Virus record (IMG/VR): IMGVR_UViG_3300036670_000237
Location: 1-24,894 of that record
Reading direction: 5' to 3' (one strand)
Source of the DNA: a virus
Length of the DNA: 24,894 nucleotides
The position numbers and the translations under genes were made by a program. This document shows positions 12,072 through 18,988 of the stretch, piece by piece. A model generated the notes under the pieces. It was not told where the DNA came from. It ran no database searches and saw only the letters and a program-made list of their open reading frames with translations. How positions within the stretch are numbered: the stretch's first letter is position 1; every line of letters begins with the position of its first letter.

Positions 12072-12551
12072 TTAAAAATCTTCATTAGTTATTTTACAGT
12101 CAAAGTTTAAAAAGTTTCCGAATTGTTCTTGATCTGCAGCTATTCTTCTTTCAATAAGATCATCCTTATCTCCACGTGAATCTAGTCTTTCTCTTCTAAC
12201 ACTCTCTGTTATTTCTAAATATACTACAAAAATTCTATTCCTATAATAAGGAGTAAGTAGTGTAACCGCATCTGCGTTTAATATTAAAACATCACATTTT
12301 TCAAATTCATCTTTAGTAATACCATACCTCCAACCATTGAAATTTTGAAATTCTACTAATTGATCAGTACTTACTAAAGCATCAAATTCAGCGTCAGTTG
12401 TAAAATAGTAATCCTTTCCTTCAGATTCTCCAGTCCTAGAAGGTCTTGTAGTACATGAAACGCCGAATGTGAGATTTTTGATTTCCATTCTTTTTCGTAA
12501 ATAATCCTTACCACTGGCAGCAGCACCTACTATTGCAATTTTTCCTTTCAT
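12072..12551 (-). CDS. Guanylate-kinase-like nucleoside monophosphate kinase
   Basis: 159 residues, shorter than cellular guanylate kinase (about 200). The P-loop is G9-AAASGKD (9-16). The GMP-binding signature is SCTTRPSRTGESEGKDYYF (32-50). LVEFQNFNGWRYGI (65-78) matches the LEWAxVHGNxYGT segment. RRERLDSRGDKDDLIERRI carries the lid arginines. The reaction is ATP-dependent phosphorylation of GMP/dGMP, supplying nucleotides for phage DNA synthesis. The serine or threonine usual after the P-loop lysine is aspartate (K15-D16). The start overlaps the glycosylase gene by 4 bp (ATGA), so the two are coupled. Confidence 0.88.
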   Translation of the reverse strand: MKGKIAIVGAAASGKDYLRKRMEIKNLTFGVSCTTRPSRTGESEGKDYYFTTDAEFDALVSTDQLVEFQNFNGWRYGITKDEFEKCDVLILNADAVTLLTPYYRNRIFVVYLEITESVRRERLDSRGDKDDLIERRIAADQEQFGNFLNFDCKITNEDF

Positions 12552-13342
12552 ATTGTTTGCTTTATTTGATTATCCCATTTTGGATTATACCAAAATCTAC
12601 GGTTATTCTTGTCGACTATATTTGACATAAGATGATTTGAATAGCATTTAAAAAACGAAGTATGCAATGAGTCTTCCCCGAATGGATTCTTCCAATCTCT
12701 AATACTTCCTCCACCTCTAATATATGCTAATGTTGGAATATCTTTACATAAATTCAATATGACGGGATATTGTGTAATTATTTCTCTAGCAGAAAGAAAT
12801 GGATTTGCCAAAGGTATTCTGTAGAGTATTTCTGCCCGCAAATAATTGCCGATTCCATTAAAGTATTTTTGATTCATTAACACTAAATGGATTGGTTTAC
12901 TAAATTCACTTTTATTTAAATTATCTGTTATATTTAACACAAATTTATTAAATTCAAGCGTAGGATCCGGGCCTCTGTTGTCTGACCATTCATTAGCTGG
13001 TTTCCACTTTCCAAATCTTCTAACATCTACAAAACTTAAAGTCTTTCCATTATCCGAATAAAACTTAAGATGTGCATGTGATGATTCTTTACCGGTTTCG
13101 GTTATTTGAAAATGACCTGCCATTCCCATATTCATTCGAATAGGAAATGCTACTTTACTATCATTTAAGTAAAGTAGCAATTCTTTTCCTCTACTCTCTG
13201 CACTGATTTTAAAGGTTTCAAATGGAGAAACAACTTCAATTCCCTTATGAATTGGATTTTTTGCTATTTTATTAAAGATTAGTCCCTCTGATACTTTGTT
13301 AATATACGAAGCTGTTAAGCGTAATTCTGCTAATTCTGGCAT
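12548..13342 (-). CDS. Fpg/Nei family DNA glycosylase lacking the zinc cysteines
   Basis: 264 residues. The catalytic N-terminus is MPELAEL (Pro2 nucleophile, Glu3). K53 in SRGKELL matches the conserved lysine of the N-terminal domain, and DVRRFGKW is also conserved. The helix-two-turn-helix lies at about 157-182 (QKYFNGIGNYLRAEILYRIP). The C-terminal finger normally has four cysteines ending in RSTYYCxxCQ. Here it reads NNRRFWYNPKWDNQ with a single Cys233, so the DNA-binding hairpin seems kept as a zincless finger, as in NEIL1. It should excise oxidised bases and nick the abasic site. It lies between a membrane protein and the guanylate kinase. Confidence 0.88.
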   Translation of the reverse strand: MPELAELRLTASYINKVSEGLIFNKIAKNPIHKGIEVVSPFETFKISAESRGKELLLYLNDSKVAFPIRMNMGMAGHFQITETGKESSHAHLKFYSDNGKTLSFVDVRRFGKWKPANEWSDNRGPDPTLEFNKFVLNITDNLNKSEFSKPIHLVLMNQKYFNGIGNYLRAEILYRIPLANPFLSAREIITQYPVILNLCKDIPTLAYIRGGGSIRDWKNPFGEDSLHTSFFKCYSNHLMSNIVDKNNRRFWYNPKWDNQIKQTI

Positions 13343-13344
13343 AT

Positions 13345-13530
13345 TTAATTAGATGCTTTAAATAATGCGGCTACAAACACATATAGGAATATAGGCCACA
13401 ATATTATCATTACTATTATATTAGTATTACTATATGTTGGATAATCAGGTTGCGATTTTATGATTTTATCTCTTGTTATTTTCATTAAAACTGAAAATAC
13501 AAATCCTATTATAAAATATGTTAATATCAT
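13345..13530 (-). CDS. Two-span membrane protein (61 aa)
   Basis: The first hydrophobic segment is ILTYFIIGFVFSVLM, then a charged loop TRDKIIKSQPDYPTYSN, then a second hydrophobic segment IIVMIILWPIFLYVFVAALF. It is a probable inner-membrane hairpin with both ends on the same side. It starts 12 bp after the phosphatase gene and ends 2 bp before the glycosylase gene, so it belongs to the unit from promoter copy 9. No family recognised; possibly a lysis or exclusion factor, with nothing to confirm it. Confidence 0.75.
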   Translation of the reverse strand: MILTYFIIGFVFSVLMKITRDKIIKSQPDYPTYSNTNIIVMIILWPIFLYVFVAALFKASN

Positions 13531-13542
13531 CTTACTTTTTTA

Positions 13543-13992
13543 TTAAAAGTTTCCTTCTGCAACTTGCATACAAGGTACTCCATTATCTCTCCACATTTTA
13601 ACAACCTTGTCTCTATCATCATATGCACATATAACATGGTGTCCTTCTTTGCGAAGATCTTCTAGCCAGAGTTTCTTTAGTATATTATCAGGTGTAAATG
13701 TTCCTGTTTTTCTCATCTTTAATTCATCCGGAAAAATTCCATGCTGATTTAACCAAACTACCGTTTCATTTCTACTAACTATATCCCTACCACTAAAAAT
13801 AACCATATTATATCCTACATTCTTAAGTGCCATAAACATAAGAATCACAGCTGCATTTGGCTTATCCATCTGGATGTTCTCAGGTGCAAAGAAAACCTGC
13901 CAATTTATTTTCCCATCTGGTTTTGTTGCTTTTGCCTTACGTTCATCTATATGTGCTAGAGTTCCATCTAGATCGAATATGATTGTTTCCAT
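13543..13992 (-). CDS. HAD phosphatase similar to the T4 Pnk 3'-phosphatase domain
   Basis: 149 residues. Motif 1 is D7-LD9-GTLA (IIFDLDGTLAHID), motif 2 is S67-GRD, motif 3 includes K106/K107 (NILKKLWLEDL), and motif 4 is D125-D126 in YDDRDKVVKMWRDNGVPC. The end MQVAEGNF closely parallels the T4 polynucleotide kinase C-terminus (WQVASGDF). T4 Pnk removes 3'-phosphates and 2',3'-cyclic phosphates from nicked RNA or DNA before ligation. Here the phosphatase is a separate gene, while a kinase-like domain sits 4 kb away at 8927-9348. Its start codon overlaps the preceding stop by one base. Confidence 0.87.
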   Translation of the reverse strand: METIIFDLDGTLAHIDERKAKATKPDGKINWQVFFAPENIQMDKPNAAVILMFMALKNVGYNMVIFSGRDIVSRNETVVWLNQHGIFPDELKMRKTGTFTPDNILKKLWLEDLRKEGHHVICAYDDRDKVVKMWRDNGVPCMQVAEGNF

Positions 13993-14207
13993 TATTTTGC
14001 TGTTTTTACGTTTGCTTTAAATAATATTGAAAATAGGAAGTTTAATCCTAATGCCTGCCAGAATGATATTTCATGTACTCCATCCACTGCTGTTAATAAA
14101 CATCCATTCCATAATAATTGTACTGGCCATGTACATATAACACATGCAAATAAAATAAGTGCTAAACCTGTGAAAATTACAACTAAACGTGCTCCTAATT
14201 TTTCCAT
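13992..14207 (-). CDS. Two-span membrane protein (71 aa)
   Basis: The N-terminal segment LVVIFTGLALILFACVICTW and a second hydrophobic stretch ISFWQALGLNFLFSILF are separated by WNGCLLTAVDGVHE and followed by a basic tail (KANVKTAK). Small membrane proteins with a FWQALGLNFL-like second helix are common next to accessory genes in phages, as I recall, but have no known function. It starts 2 bp after the 51-aa ORF and is coupled to the phosphatase by a one-base stop/start overlap. Confidence 0.75.
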   Translation of the reverse strand: MEKLGARLVVIFTGLALILFACVICTWPVQLLWNGCLLTAVDGVHEISFWQALGLNFLFSILFKANVKTAK

Positions 14208-14209
14208 AA

Positions 14210-14365
14210 TTATATTTTATTTTCGATATTAATATTATCTTCAATTAATAAGTATGCAATTTTTTCTAATTGAATAATTTTACCTGTTTTTACTAATTCA
14301 CTTATAAACTCTAACTGGGTTTGAGCAATTAGATTTAACGTTTGTTCCATGTAGATTAATTTCAT
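14210..14365 (-). CDS. Small helical protein (51 aa)
   Basis: Frame starting MKLIYMEQTLNLIAQTQLEF, almost wholly helical, with an amphipathic pattern through TGKIIQLEKIAYLLIE. A second ATG at residue 6 could be the true start. First gene after promoter copy 9 (ATG 25 bp past the -7 element), with a 2-bp gap to the next gene. Not recognised. Confidence 0.7.
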   Translation of the reverse strand: MKLIYMEQTLNLIAQTQLEFISELVKTGKIIQLEKIAYLLIEDNINIENKI

Positions 14366-14390
14366 AATATGATTGTTTTAATTTGTATAT

Positions 14391-14448
14391 GTAAATATAA
14401 TCAATATATTGAACTATTAAAAATTTAAAGTGTTAAAACTTTGTTAAT
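14391..14448 (-). promoter_or_regulatory. Repeated promoter, copy 9
   Basis: TTAACA boxes at 14442-14447 and 14431-14436, 31 bp, then TATATTTAC at 14391-14399. The spacer is nearly identical to that of copy 7. It drives the unit from the 51-aa ORF through the phosphatase and glycosylase. Confidence 0.78.
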
Positions 14449-14486
14449 TTTTATCTATTTAAATTGATTTTTTCATGAAAATAAAA

Positions 14487-14597
14487 ATGTATTAGTCTTC
14501 TGGGCTTCACCAGCCTATATTTATACGTCAGTCAGGGATTGACTGTAGCTTACCAGTTAAGGCGCAGCTTTCGAGCTTTTGACTTCGACTAATACAT
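14487..14597 (-). ncRNA. Shared RNA domain, copy B
   Basis: Closed by a perfect 11-bp helix, ATGTATTAGTC with GACTAATACAT. Within it, in order, are hairpin AGCT-CGAA-AGCT, hairpin CTTA-ACTGG-TAAG, hairpin CAGTCA-ATCCC-TGACTG, and CTGG-TGAAGC-CCAG (14500-14513) joined by AAGAC to the closing helix: a multi-branched, cloverleaf-like layout. The closing helix differs in sequence from copy A yet remains paired, which argues for selection on structure. It ends in a U-run. Confidence 0.65.
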
Positions 14598-14685
14598 TTT
14601 TTTATTAGATTGTTTTATTCTTTATTAAACTATCGACCCTTATTTCTTAAAGGCCAAATGAGGCTCAAACTCATGTAATCTATTA

Positions 14686-14746
14686 GTGGGTACAGAGGAT
14701 TCGAACCTCTTGTCTGTAGTGCTACGACTTTAACCGGACGTACCCA
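14686..14746 (-). ncRNA. tRNA-like element without a usable anticodon arm
   Basis: A 7-bp acceptor-like stem TGGGTAC/GTACCCA and a perfect T arm AGAGG-TTCGAAT-CCTCT, but only 29 nt between them instead of about 41. That insert folds as GTC-GTA-GCAC-TAC-A-GAC rather than an anticodon stem with a 7-nt loop, and there is no D arm. It cannot be a normal decoding tRNA. It is either a decayed tRNA or a tRNA-mimic inside RNA B. Confidence 0.6.
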
Positions 14747-14810
14747 GGCCTGCAGACCTGTTATAACTTATGCATCATCCTCAATGCTTCAACCCTTTGG
14801 CTATTACGGG

Positions 14811-14827
14811 TGCGGACTCGAACCACA
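14811..14827 (-). other. Isolated T-arm-like hairpin
   Basis: TGTGG-TTCGAGT-CCGCA on the minus strand has a typical tRNA T loop. No matching acceptor, D or anticodon arm is found next to it. Part of candidate RNA B or the trace of a lost tRNA. Confidence 0.4.
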
Positions 14828-15124
14828 TTAATCAGTTACCTATTTTTCAAACTTAGTTTTAGTTGCTTTCCTCGGCCGAGGTTCATAACTAATTTCCAGT
14901 ATCGCCACGTGGAGGCGTTTGATTGATACCATGAGCTTCGTTATTCTCCATTAGGAATTGACTCGTGTGCCTTAAACCCTTTTCGGATATTTTTTCATAC
15001 AGTACTTTAGCCTTATCTTAAGTTGACTATTTCTTGCTTATTATACAATTTATTTTAATTCATCATCTCCTACTGCCCGTTTAGATGCGTTTATGAATTT
15101 TTATTACTTGATCAATTATTATAT

Positions 15125-15182
15125 ATAAATCTAATCAATTTTGGGTTAATAAAGAAATAATTAGTGTTAAATTTTTGTTAAA
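15125..15182 (-). promoter_or_regulatory. Repeated promoter, copy 10 (drives RNA B)
   Basis: TTAACA boxes at 15176-15181 and 15165-15170, 31 bp, then TAGATTTAT at 15125-15133, the most divergent -7 element of the set. No open frame follows; RNA B does. Confidence 0.68.
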
Positions 15183-15195
15183 TTTTTGTTTTAAA

Positions 15196-15528
15196 TTAAT
15201 CATAATCACCTGGATGTTCTTTGGTATTTACATTATGATTTTGTATTAATTCTTCATCGTGACAATCACACAATCTCTTATCATTTAATTTGTTTTCATT
15301 TAAAAAAGAATATGTTTTTTCATTAACATACCATCGTAAATTCTCAGTTAAATCAGAATCATTATACATTATATTAAATCTATTTATTAGAACTCGACAT
15401 GAAGATAATTGATTTAAATTTATACAAGATTCAGTTATACTATTAATCCATATATAGCTTTGAAATCTTTCATATTTCATTTTATTTGAATTTTTAAATA
15501 GTATGTTCTTTTCGTAAGATATTGACAT
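15196..15528 (-). CDS. Hypothetical protein (110 aa)
   Basis: Starts MSISYEKNILFKNSNKMKYERF. Soluble, rich in Asn, Ser and Tyr, with four cysteines (residues about 35, 44, 87 and 89) that do not form a pattern I can name; CDCHDEELIQNH near the end might bind metal. It follows the 67-aa membrane protein by 2 bp, so both come from promoter copy 11. Its stop lies 14 bp before the distal box of promoter copy 10. Not recognised. Confidence 0.75.
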   Translation of the reverse strand: MSISYEKNILFKNSNKMKYERFQSYIWINSITESCINLNQLSSCRVLINRFNIMYNDSDLTENLRWYVNEKTYSFLNENKLNDKRLCDCHDEELIQNHNVNTKEHPGDYD

Positions 15529-15530
15529 AA

Positions 15531-15734
15531 TTATTTTTTTAGAAAGTTAATAACAGTAATAATAATCAGACAAATACTTGCAATTATTGATAATATTGCT
15601 ATTGTAAATCCAGGAGATTGAAATATCTGTAGTAAGATAAAGCATGCGCCTTTTATAATGTAGTTGATAACAACAGGTAATATTAACAAAGTAATAAATA
15701 TTGAAAGTGATATTAGAACGCTTCTTCTTTGCAT
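15531..15734 (-). CDS. Two-span membrane protein (67 aa)
   Basis: A basic start (MQRRSVLI) then the hydrophobic segment SLSIFITLLILPVVINYI, a short loop GACFILLQIFQSP, and a second hydrophobic segment FTIAILSIIASICLIIITVI ending NFLKK. The positive-inside rule puts both ends in the cytosol. First gene behind promoter copy 11, with the ATG about 24 bp past the -7 element. Function unknown; it could be a holin-like or immunity protein, but no lysis gene lies nearby. Confidence 0.75.
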   Translation of the reverse strand: MQRRSVLISLSIFITLLILPVVINYIIKGACFILLQIFQSPGFTIAILSIIASICLIIITVINFLKK

Positions 15735-15758
15735 GATAGTGATGTTTAATTGTTATAT

Positions 15759-15816
15759 GTAAATATAATCAATATATAGACATCTAGAAAATTTAGAGTG
15801 TTAAATCTTTGTTAAA
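15759..15816 (-). promoter_or_regulatory. Repeated promoter, copy 11
   Basis: TTAACA boxes at 15810-15815 and 15799-15804, 31 bp, then TATATTTAC at 15759-15767. It is the rightmost copy and marks the border between virion genes and accessory genes. The 86 bp to its right (15817-15902) hold nothing I can identify. Confidence 0.77.
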
Positions 15817-15902
15817 TTATCGAATTAAAATAGAGTGATATGAGTGACCTATTGGATATACTAAGTAAAAACTACATCTTTTATATTTCGATGCGTTACG
15901 CG

Positions 15903-16157
15903 TTACCTGGTAAATTCAGAATTACCAGGAGCAGTGCTACTAGTAGCACTGCCACCTGATGTAAAATATTCATTACACATTGGAGTCGTATATGGCATAT
16001 TAGGCTGTATCCATGGCAATATTGGAGTTACTGAAGGAGCTCCATATCTTATTTGTCCATATGATGTATGGCTATCCTTTAAAAGAATAACAGCCTCCTT
16101 CACTGTTATGTGTTTATTTTCTAGAAGAGTTTCGATTATAGATTCTTTAGTTTGCAT
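15903..16157 (-). CDS. Small protein after the tape measure gene (84 aa)
   Basis: The N-terminal 30 residues (MQTKESIIETLLENKHITVK...EAVILLKD) form two predicted helices like a small HTH or adaptor domain. The remainder is Pro/Ser/Thr/Gly-rich and probably unstructured, ending SATSSTAPGNSEFTR. It follows the tape measure gene by 58 bp and has TAGTATATAATATTC upstream, a relative of the candidate late motif. It is probably a late protein, perhaps a minor tail component; not recognised. Confidence 0.7.
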   Translation of the reverse strand: MQTKESIIETLLENKHITVKEAVILLKDSHTSYGQIRYGAPSVTPILPWIQPNMPYTTPMCNEYFTSGGSATSSTAPGNSEFTR

Positions 16158-16215
16158 GCGATATACTATTTTGAATATTATATACTATGTTATAAATATG
16201 TTTCACTACTTGATT

Positions 16216-18900
16216 TTATTGCTCTGTAATATCTATTATTTTCAATGGACTATCGAATCTTGCTTCCAAGTCCATAATAGCCTGAACAACTGACCGCATG
16301 TCCATTAATGGTTCTTTGTTGGCAGTAGAATTAGATTGAGAATTACTTGATGGTTTTTTGTTTGCTATCGATAAATTATCTTTAATTGTACTTAATGTTT
16401 TTCCAAACACATCAGTCGTATCAGCGACAGTAGTTCCTTGTTTATCAACTGATTTTTCTAGATTCGAGACAGTTCCGGCTAATTCCTTAACGGCTACCAT
16501 TAATTTTTCTGCAAGAACCGCCATAGCAGATTCTCCTCCATTTTTGGCTAAATCATCTAACGCTTTAAACATATTAGTGGTTGCATCAATCGCTTTAATA
16601 TTCATTATTTTACTTGCGTTTGCAATTCCAGTATACGAACCTGCGATACTTCTAAATGAATTTGCTTGACTTTTAAAATCACTAACATTAATATTGTTGT
16701 GCAATTTATCAAGTGAAGAAAGAACAGATATAACATGATCTGCTGAATTATTAATTAATTCAAATCCTTTTCCAACATTCATTAATGGTATTGATAGTTT
16801 TTGAACATCAGGTGCAATAACTGCAAGTTTTGCTAGTAAATCTATTGGATTTATTTTATCTTTACCAAAAAATTCTCCTATTCCACTCGCAATACCTCCA
16901 ATAGCGCTGCCTACTCCACTAATAATACTTGAACCACTTAATGCTGCTGTAAATACTAGCCATGCGCCACCTAATGCTGCAACACCAACAGCAAGTCCTA
17001 TCATATTTTCTATACCAATCTCATTTTTAAAACGGGCAAACACATCTACAATACCATTAACAGGCGCTAATAATATAGATGTAAATCCCTTTGCAACTGA
17101 ATTTAATGCTGGCATTACAGGTGCTAATTGTGCTAAAATATATCCAACCGCCACTAATGTAATCGCAGATACAATTATACCAAGTGCGCCTGCTAAAAAT
17201 CCAATAGGAGTTAATAAAGTAACAGCTGGAGCAAGTAAAACAATCGCAACTGCCATTGCGCCTAATGCGACAGCAGTACCTAATGTCCATTCAATTGGTG
17301 GTGTTATAAATTTAGAAGGAGCGTATGATAATATCCATGCCGTCGCAATAATTGCAAACGCAGTTACTACAATTCCAATAAGTGCTGTCCCTAGTGATGC
17401 TACTGATATATTACTTAACACTTTACTTGAAAGAAATAACACAGCTCCAAATAATATTAGTGCCGCTCCTGCCTTTAGTGTCCAATCATATTCTGGCGCA
17501 AAGTATTGCATTCCAGTTAATCCTTGAAAAATCCAAGCGGAAGCAAGAATACCAAATGCAATTACTGGAATTGCAACTGTCATGAATAATAATTCCTTAA
17601 TACCTAATCCTTTAATCGATTTAGATATTATATAGAATGGAATTGAGAATACTAATAGAGCAAATCCTGTTCTAAGAACCCATTCAGGCTCAGGTGAGAT
17701 GTATTCGATTCCACCTAGCCCTTGAAAAATAAACGCTACTCCAGTAATAGCGACTGCCATTAATGGTATTGCAATAGATCCAAATATAATATCCCGTAAA
17801 CTAGCTCCCTTTATTGCCTTCATAATAAAGAAAAAACCAATTGCAAATAATCCAATCGCAAATGCAGATTTTAAAACAAACATAGGGTCAGGTGAAGCTG
17901 GATTATTTGGTAATAATTCAAATGCATATGCTACTCCTGTGATTGCTACTGCGATTCCCGGAATAGCCAAAGAACCAAATATAATATTCTTTAGACTTGC
18001 TCCCTTGATTGCTCTCATGATAAAACTAAATCCGATCGCAAAAAGTCCAATCGCAAATGCAGATTTCAGGACAAACATTGGGTCAGGTGCAATAAGGTTT
18101 GATGGTAATAATGAAAATGCATAAGCGGCTGCCACTATTCCTAATGCAATTGACGCCATTGATAATGATATCATTGCTATTCTACCAAGTCCCTTTGCGT
18201 CCGCTGTTATTTTACCTTTTTCCAATGCAGCCGCTATTTGAGAAAAAGCAAAAGATACTGGAATAAATGAAAAACCGACAAGCAACGCTGTTGCAAACTG
18301 AGGAAGAGTTATTGTTTTAATTAAAGAAAGGATATAAGATGATGCCGTTATTCCTGCAGCCATGGCAACCATAGATAATGATACTTCACCTGCAACTTTC
18401 ATTGGATCTTGATTACCTAATCCTGCCCTTTTAGAAACTAATCTTGCAATTAATCCTCCACCTCGTAATGATTCTGCTATATCTGCAAATATTGGAGCTA
18501 TTATAATAAATATACCGGCAATCGCCAAAGCCGTCAGTAACTGAGGTATACTAACAGGACTCATTATATTTAATAAACCAGAAGCAGCAACTAGCGCTCC
18601 TGCCATTGCAACAATAGCAAACCCTGCTGAAATTCCTCCTATTAGTCCCGGTAATTTCATATTGCTTTTTGTTGAAGAATTATTAGAAGAGCCCTTTATT
18701 TGCTCTTTTAACATTTCTTTAATATCAATTAATAGTGTGGTTTGTTTTTTAAGTTCGGTAACGGTGTCGATACCACTCTTGTTAATACTAAGAACTACTT
18801 CACTTATATGAGTAAGAGCCTCAGATGTTGCCTCACTAGCAGCCTGTATTTTTAATAGCGGGTTTAATAGTATTGAGAGTTGTTTTGAATTATTAGTCAC
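16216..18900 (-). CDS. Putative tape measure protein with hydrophobic tandem repeats
   Basis: 894 residues. About 1-75 is helical and polar. About 80-600 is a series of hydrophobic hairpins, including five related units of about 65 residues, two nearly identical (DPMFVLKSAFAIGLFAIGF). About 690-894 is polar and helical (LSIPLMNVGKGFELINNS, KLMVAVKELAGTVSNLEKS). The order tube, chaperone with frameshift, then a long hydrophobic gene is the usual place of the tape measure gene in tailed phages. It sets tail length and enters the host membrane during DNA injection. At about 0.15 nm per residue it implies a tail near 130 nm (inference). An AGATATATAA motif lies 41 bp upstream. Confidence 0.75.
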   Translation of the reverse strand: MTNNSKQLSILLNPLLKIQAASEATSEALTHISEVVLSINKSGIDTVTELKKQTTLLIDIKEMLKEQIKGSSNNSSTKSNMKLPGLIGGISAGFAIVAMAGALVAASGLLNIMSPVSIPQLLTALAIAGIFIIIAPIFADIAESLRGGGLIARLVSKRAGLGNQDPMKVAGEVSLSMVAMAAGITASSYILSLIKTITLPQFATALLVGFSFIPVSFAFSQIAAALEKGKITADAKGLGRIAMISLSMASIALGIVAAAYAFSLLPSNLIAPDPMFVLKSAFAIGLFAIGFSFIMRAIKGASLKNIIFGSLAIPGIAVAITGVAYAFELLPNNPASPDPMFVLKSAFAIGLFAIGFFFIMKAIKGASLRDIIFGSIAIPLMAVAITGVAFIFQGLGGIEYISPEPEWVLRTGFALLVFSIPFYIISKSIKGLGIKELLFMTVAIPVIAFGILASAWIFQGLTGMQYFAPEYDWTLKAGAALILFGAVLFLSSKVLSNISVASLGTALIGIVVTAFAIIATAWILSYAPSKFITPPIEWTLGTAVALGAMAVAIVLLAPAVTLLTPIGFLAGALGIIVSAITLVAVGYILAQLAPVMPALNSVAKGFTSILLAPVNGIVDVFARFKNEIGIENMIGLAVGVAALGGAWLVFTAALSGSSIISGVGSAIGGIASGIGEFFGKDKINPIDLLAKLAVIAPDVQKLSIPLMNVGKGFELINNSADHVISVLSSLDKLHNNINVSDFKSQANSFRSIAGSYTGIANASKIMNIKAIDATTNMFKALDDLAKNGGESAMAVLAEKLMVAVKELAGTVSNLEKSVDKQGTTVADTTDVFGKTLSTIKDNLSIANKKPSSNSQSNSTANKEPLMDMRSVVQAIMDLEARFDSPLKIIDITEQ
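17280..18100 (-). repeat. Tandem repeats of about 195 bp inside the tape measure gene
   Basis: Units begin with a Pro-rich turn and an aromatic-x-Leu: APDPMFVLKS, SPDPMFVLKS, SPEPEWVLRT, APEYDWTLKA, TPPIEWTLGT. The first two are alike even in DNA, offset by exactly 195 bp (for example 17885 and 18080), so that duplication is recent; the others have diverged. Confidence 0.8.
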
Positions 18901-18941
18901 TCGACTTATTGTATTTTTTAGGATAATAAAATCTTATACGA

Positions 18942-18951
18942 TTATATATCT
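18942..18951 (-). promoter_or_regulatory. AGATATATAA motif before the tape measure gene
   Basis: Exact copy of the candidate late promoter motif, 41 bp before the ATG and directly after the terminator at 18956-18985, as expected for a new transcription start. Confidence 0.55.
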
Positions 18952-18955
18952 AAAT

Positions 18956-18985
18956 AAAAAAGGATCCTTTAAAGGATCCTTTTTT
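18956..18985 (-). terminator. Bidirectional terminator after the tail chaperone gene
   Basis: A 30-bp perfect palindrome with core GGATCCTTTAAAGGATCC and six A/T on each side. On the minus strand it lies 3 bp past the stop of the chaperone extension and ends in a T-run. Confidence 0.85.
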
Positions 18986-18988
18986 ATT

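Larger units (their letters stand above)
14480..15115 (-). ncRNA. Candidate structured non-coding RNA B
   Basis: About 630 nt without a credible gene, much less AT-rich than the surroundings, transcribed from promoter copy 10. Visible structure on the minus strand: helix GTATC/GATAC enclosing CGCC-TCCACGT-GGCG (about 14898-14930), palindrome CCTCGGCCGAGG (14870-14881), a T-arm-like hairpin at 14811-14827, a tRNA-like element at 14686-14746, and the domain shared with RNA A at the 3' end (14487-14597). The U-rich tract after that domain could end the transcript. I cannot match it to a known family; GOLLD and ROOL are precedents for large RNAs near phage tRNAs. An array of decayed tRNAs is the main alternative. 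Confidence 0.55.

Noticed and set aside
12120-12551. Guanylate kinase start further upstream
   Set aside because: The P-loop begins at residue 9 from the chosen ATG, as usual, and the 4-bp ATGA overlap with the glycosylase is a normal coupled start.
14480-15115. RNA B as tmRNA, RNase P RNA or group I intron
   Set aside because: No tag frame resembling ALAA, no GAGGAAAGTCC/ACAGAA conserved blocks of RNase P, and no group I core elements could be found by eye.
121-15816. The eleven promoter repeats as a CRISPR array or integration repeats
   Set aside because: They are spaced by genes rather than short spacers, all in one orientation, and each has promoter-like -7 and spacing constraints.
16358-18124. 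Plus-strand open frames opposite the tape measure gene
   Set aside because: They are mirror frames of an AT-rich hydrophobic gene, with no independent start signals and no protein-like motifs.
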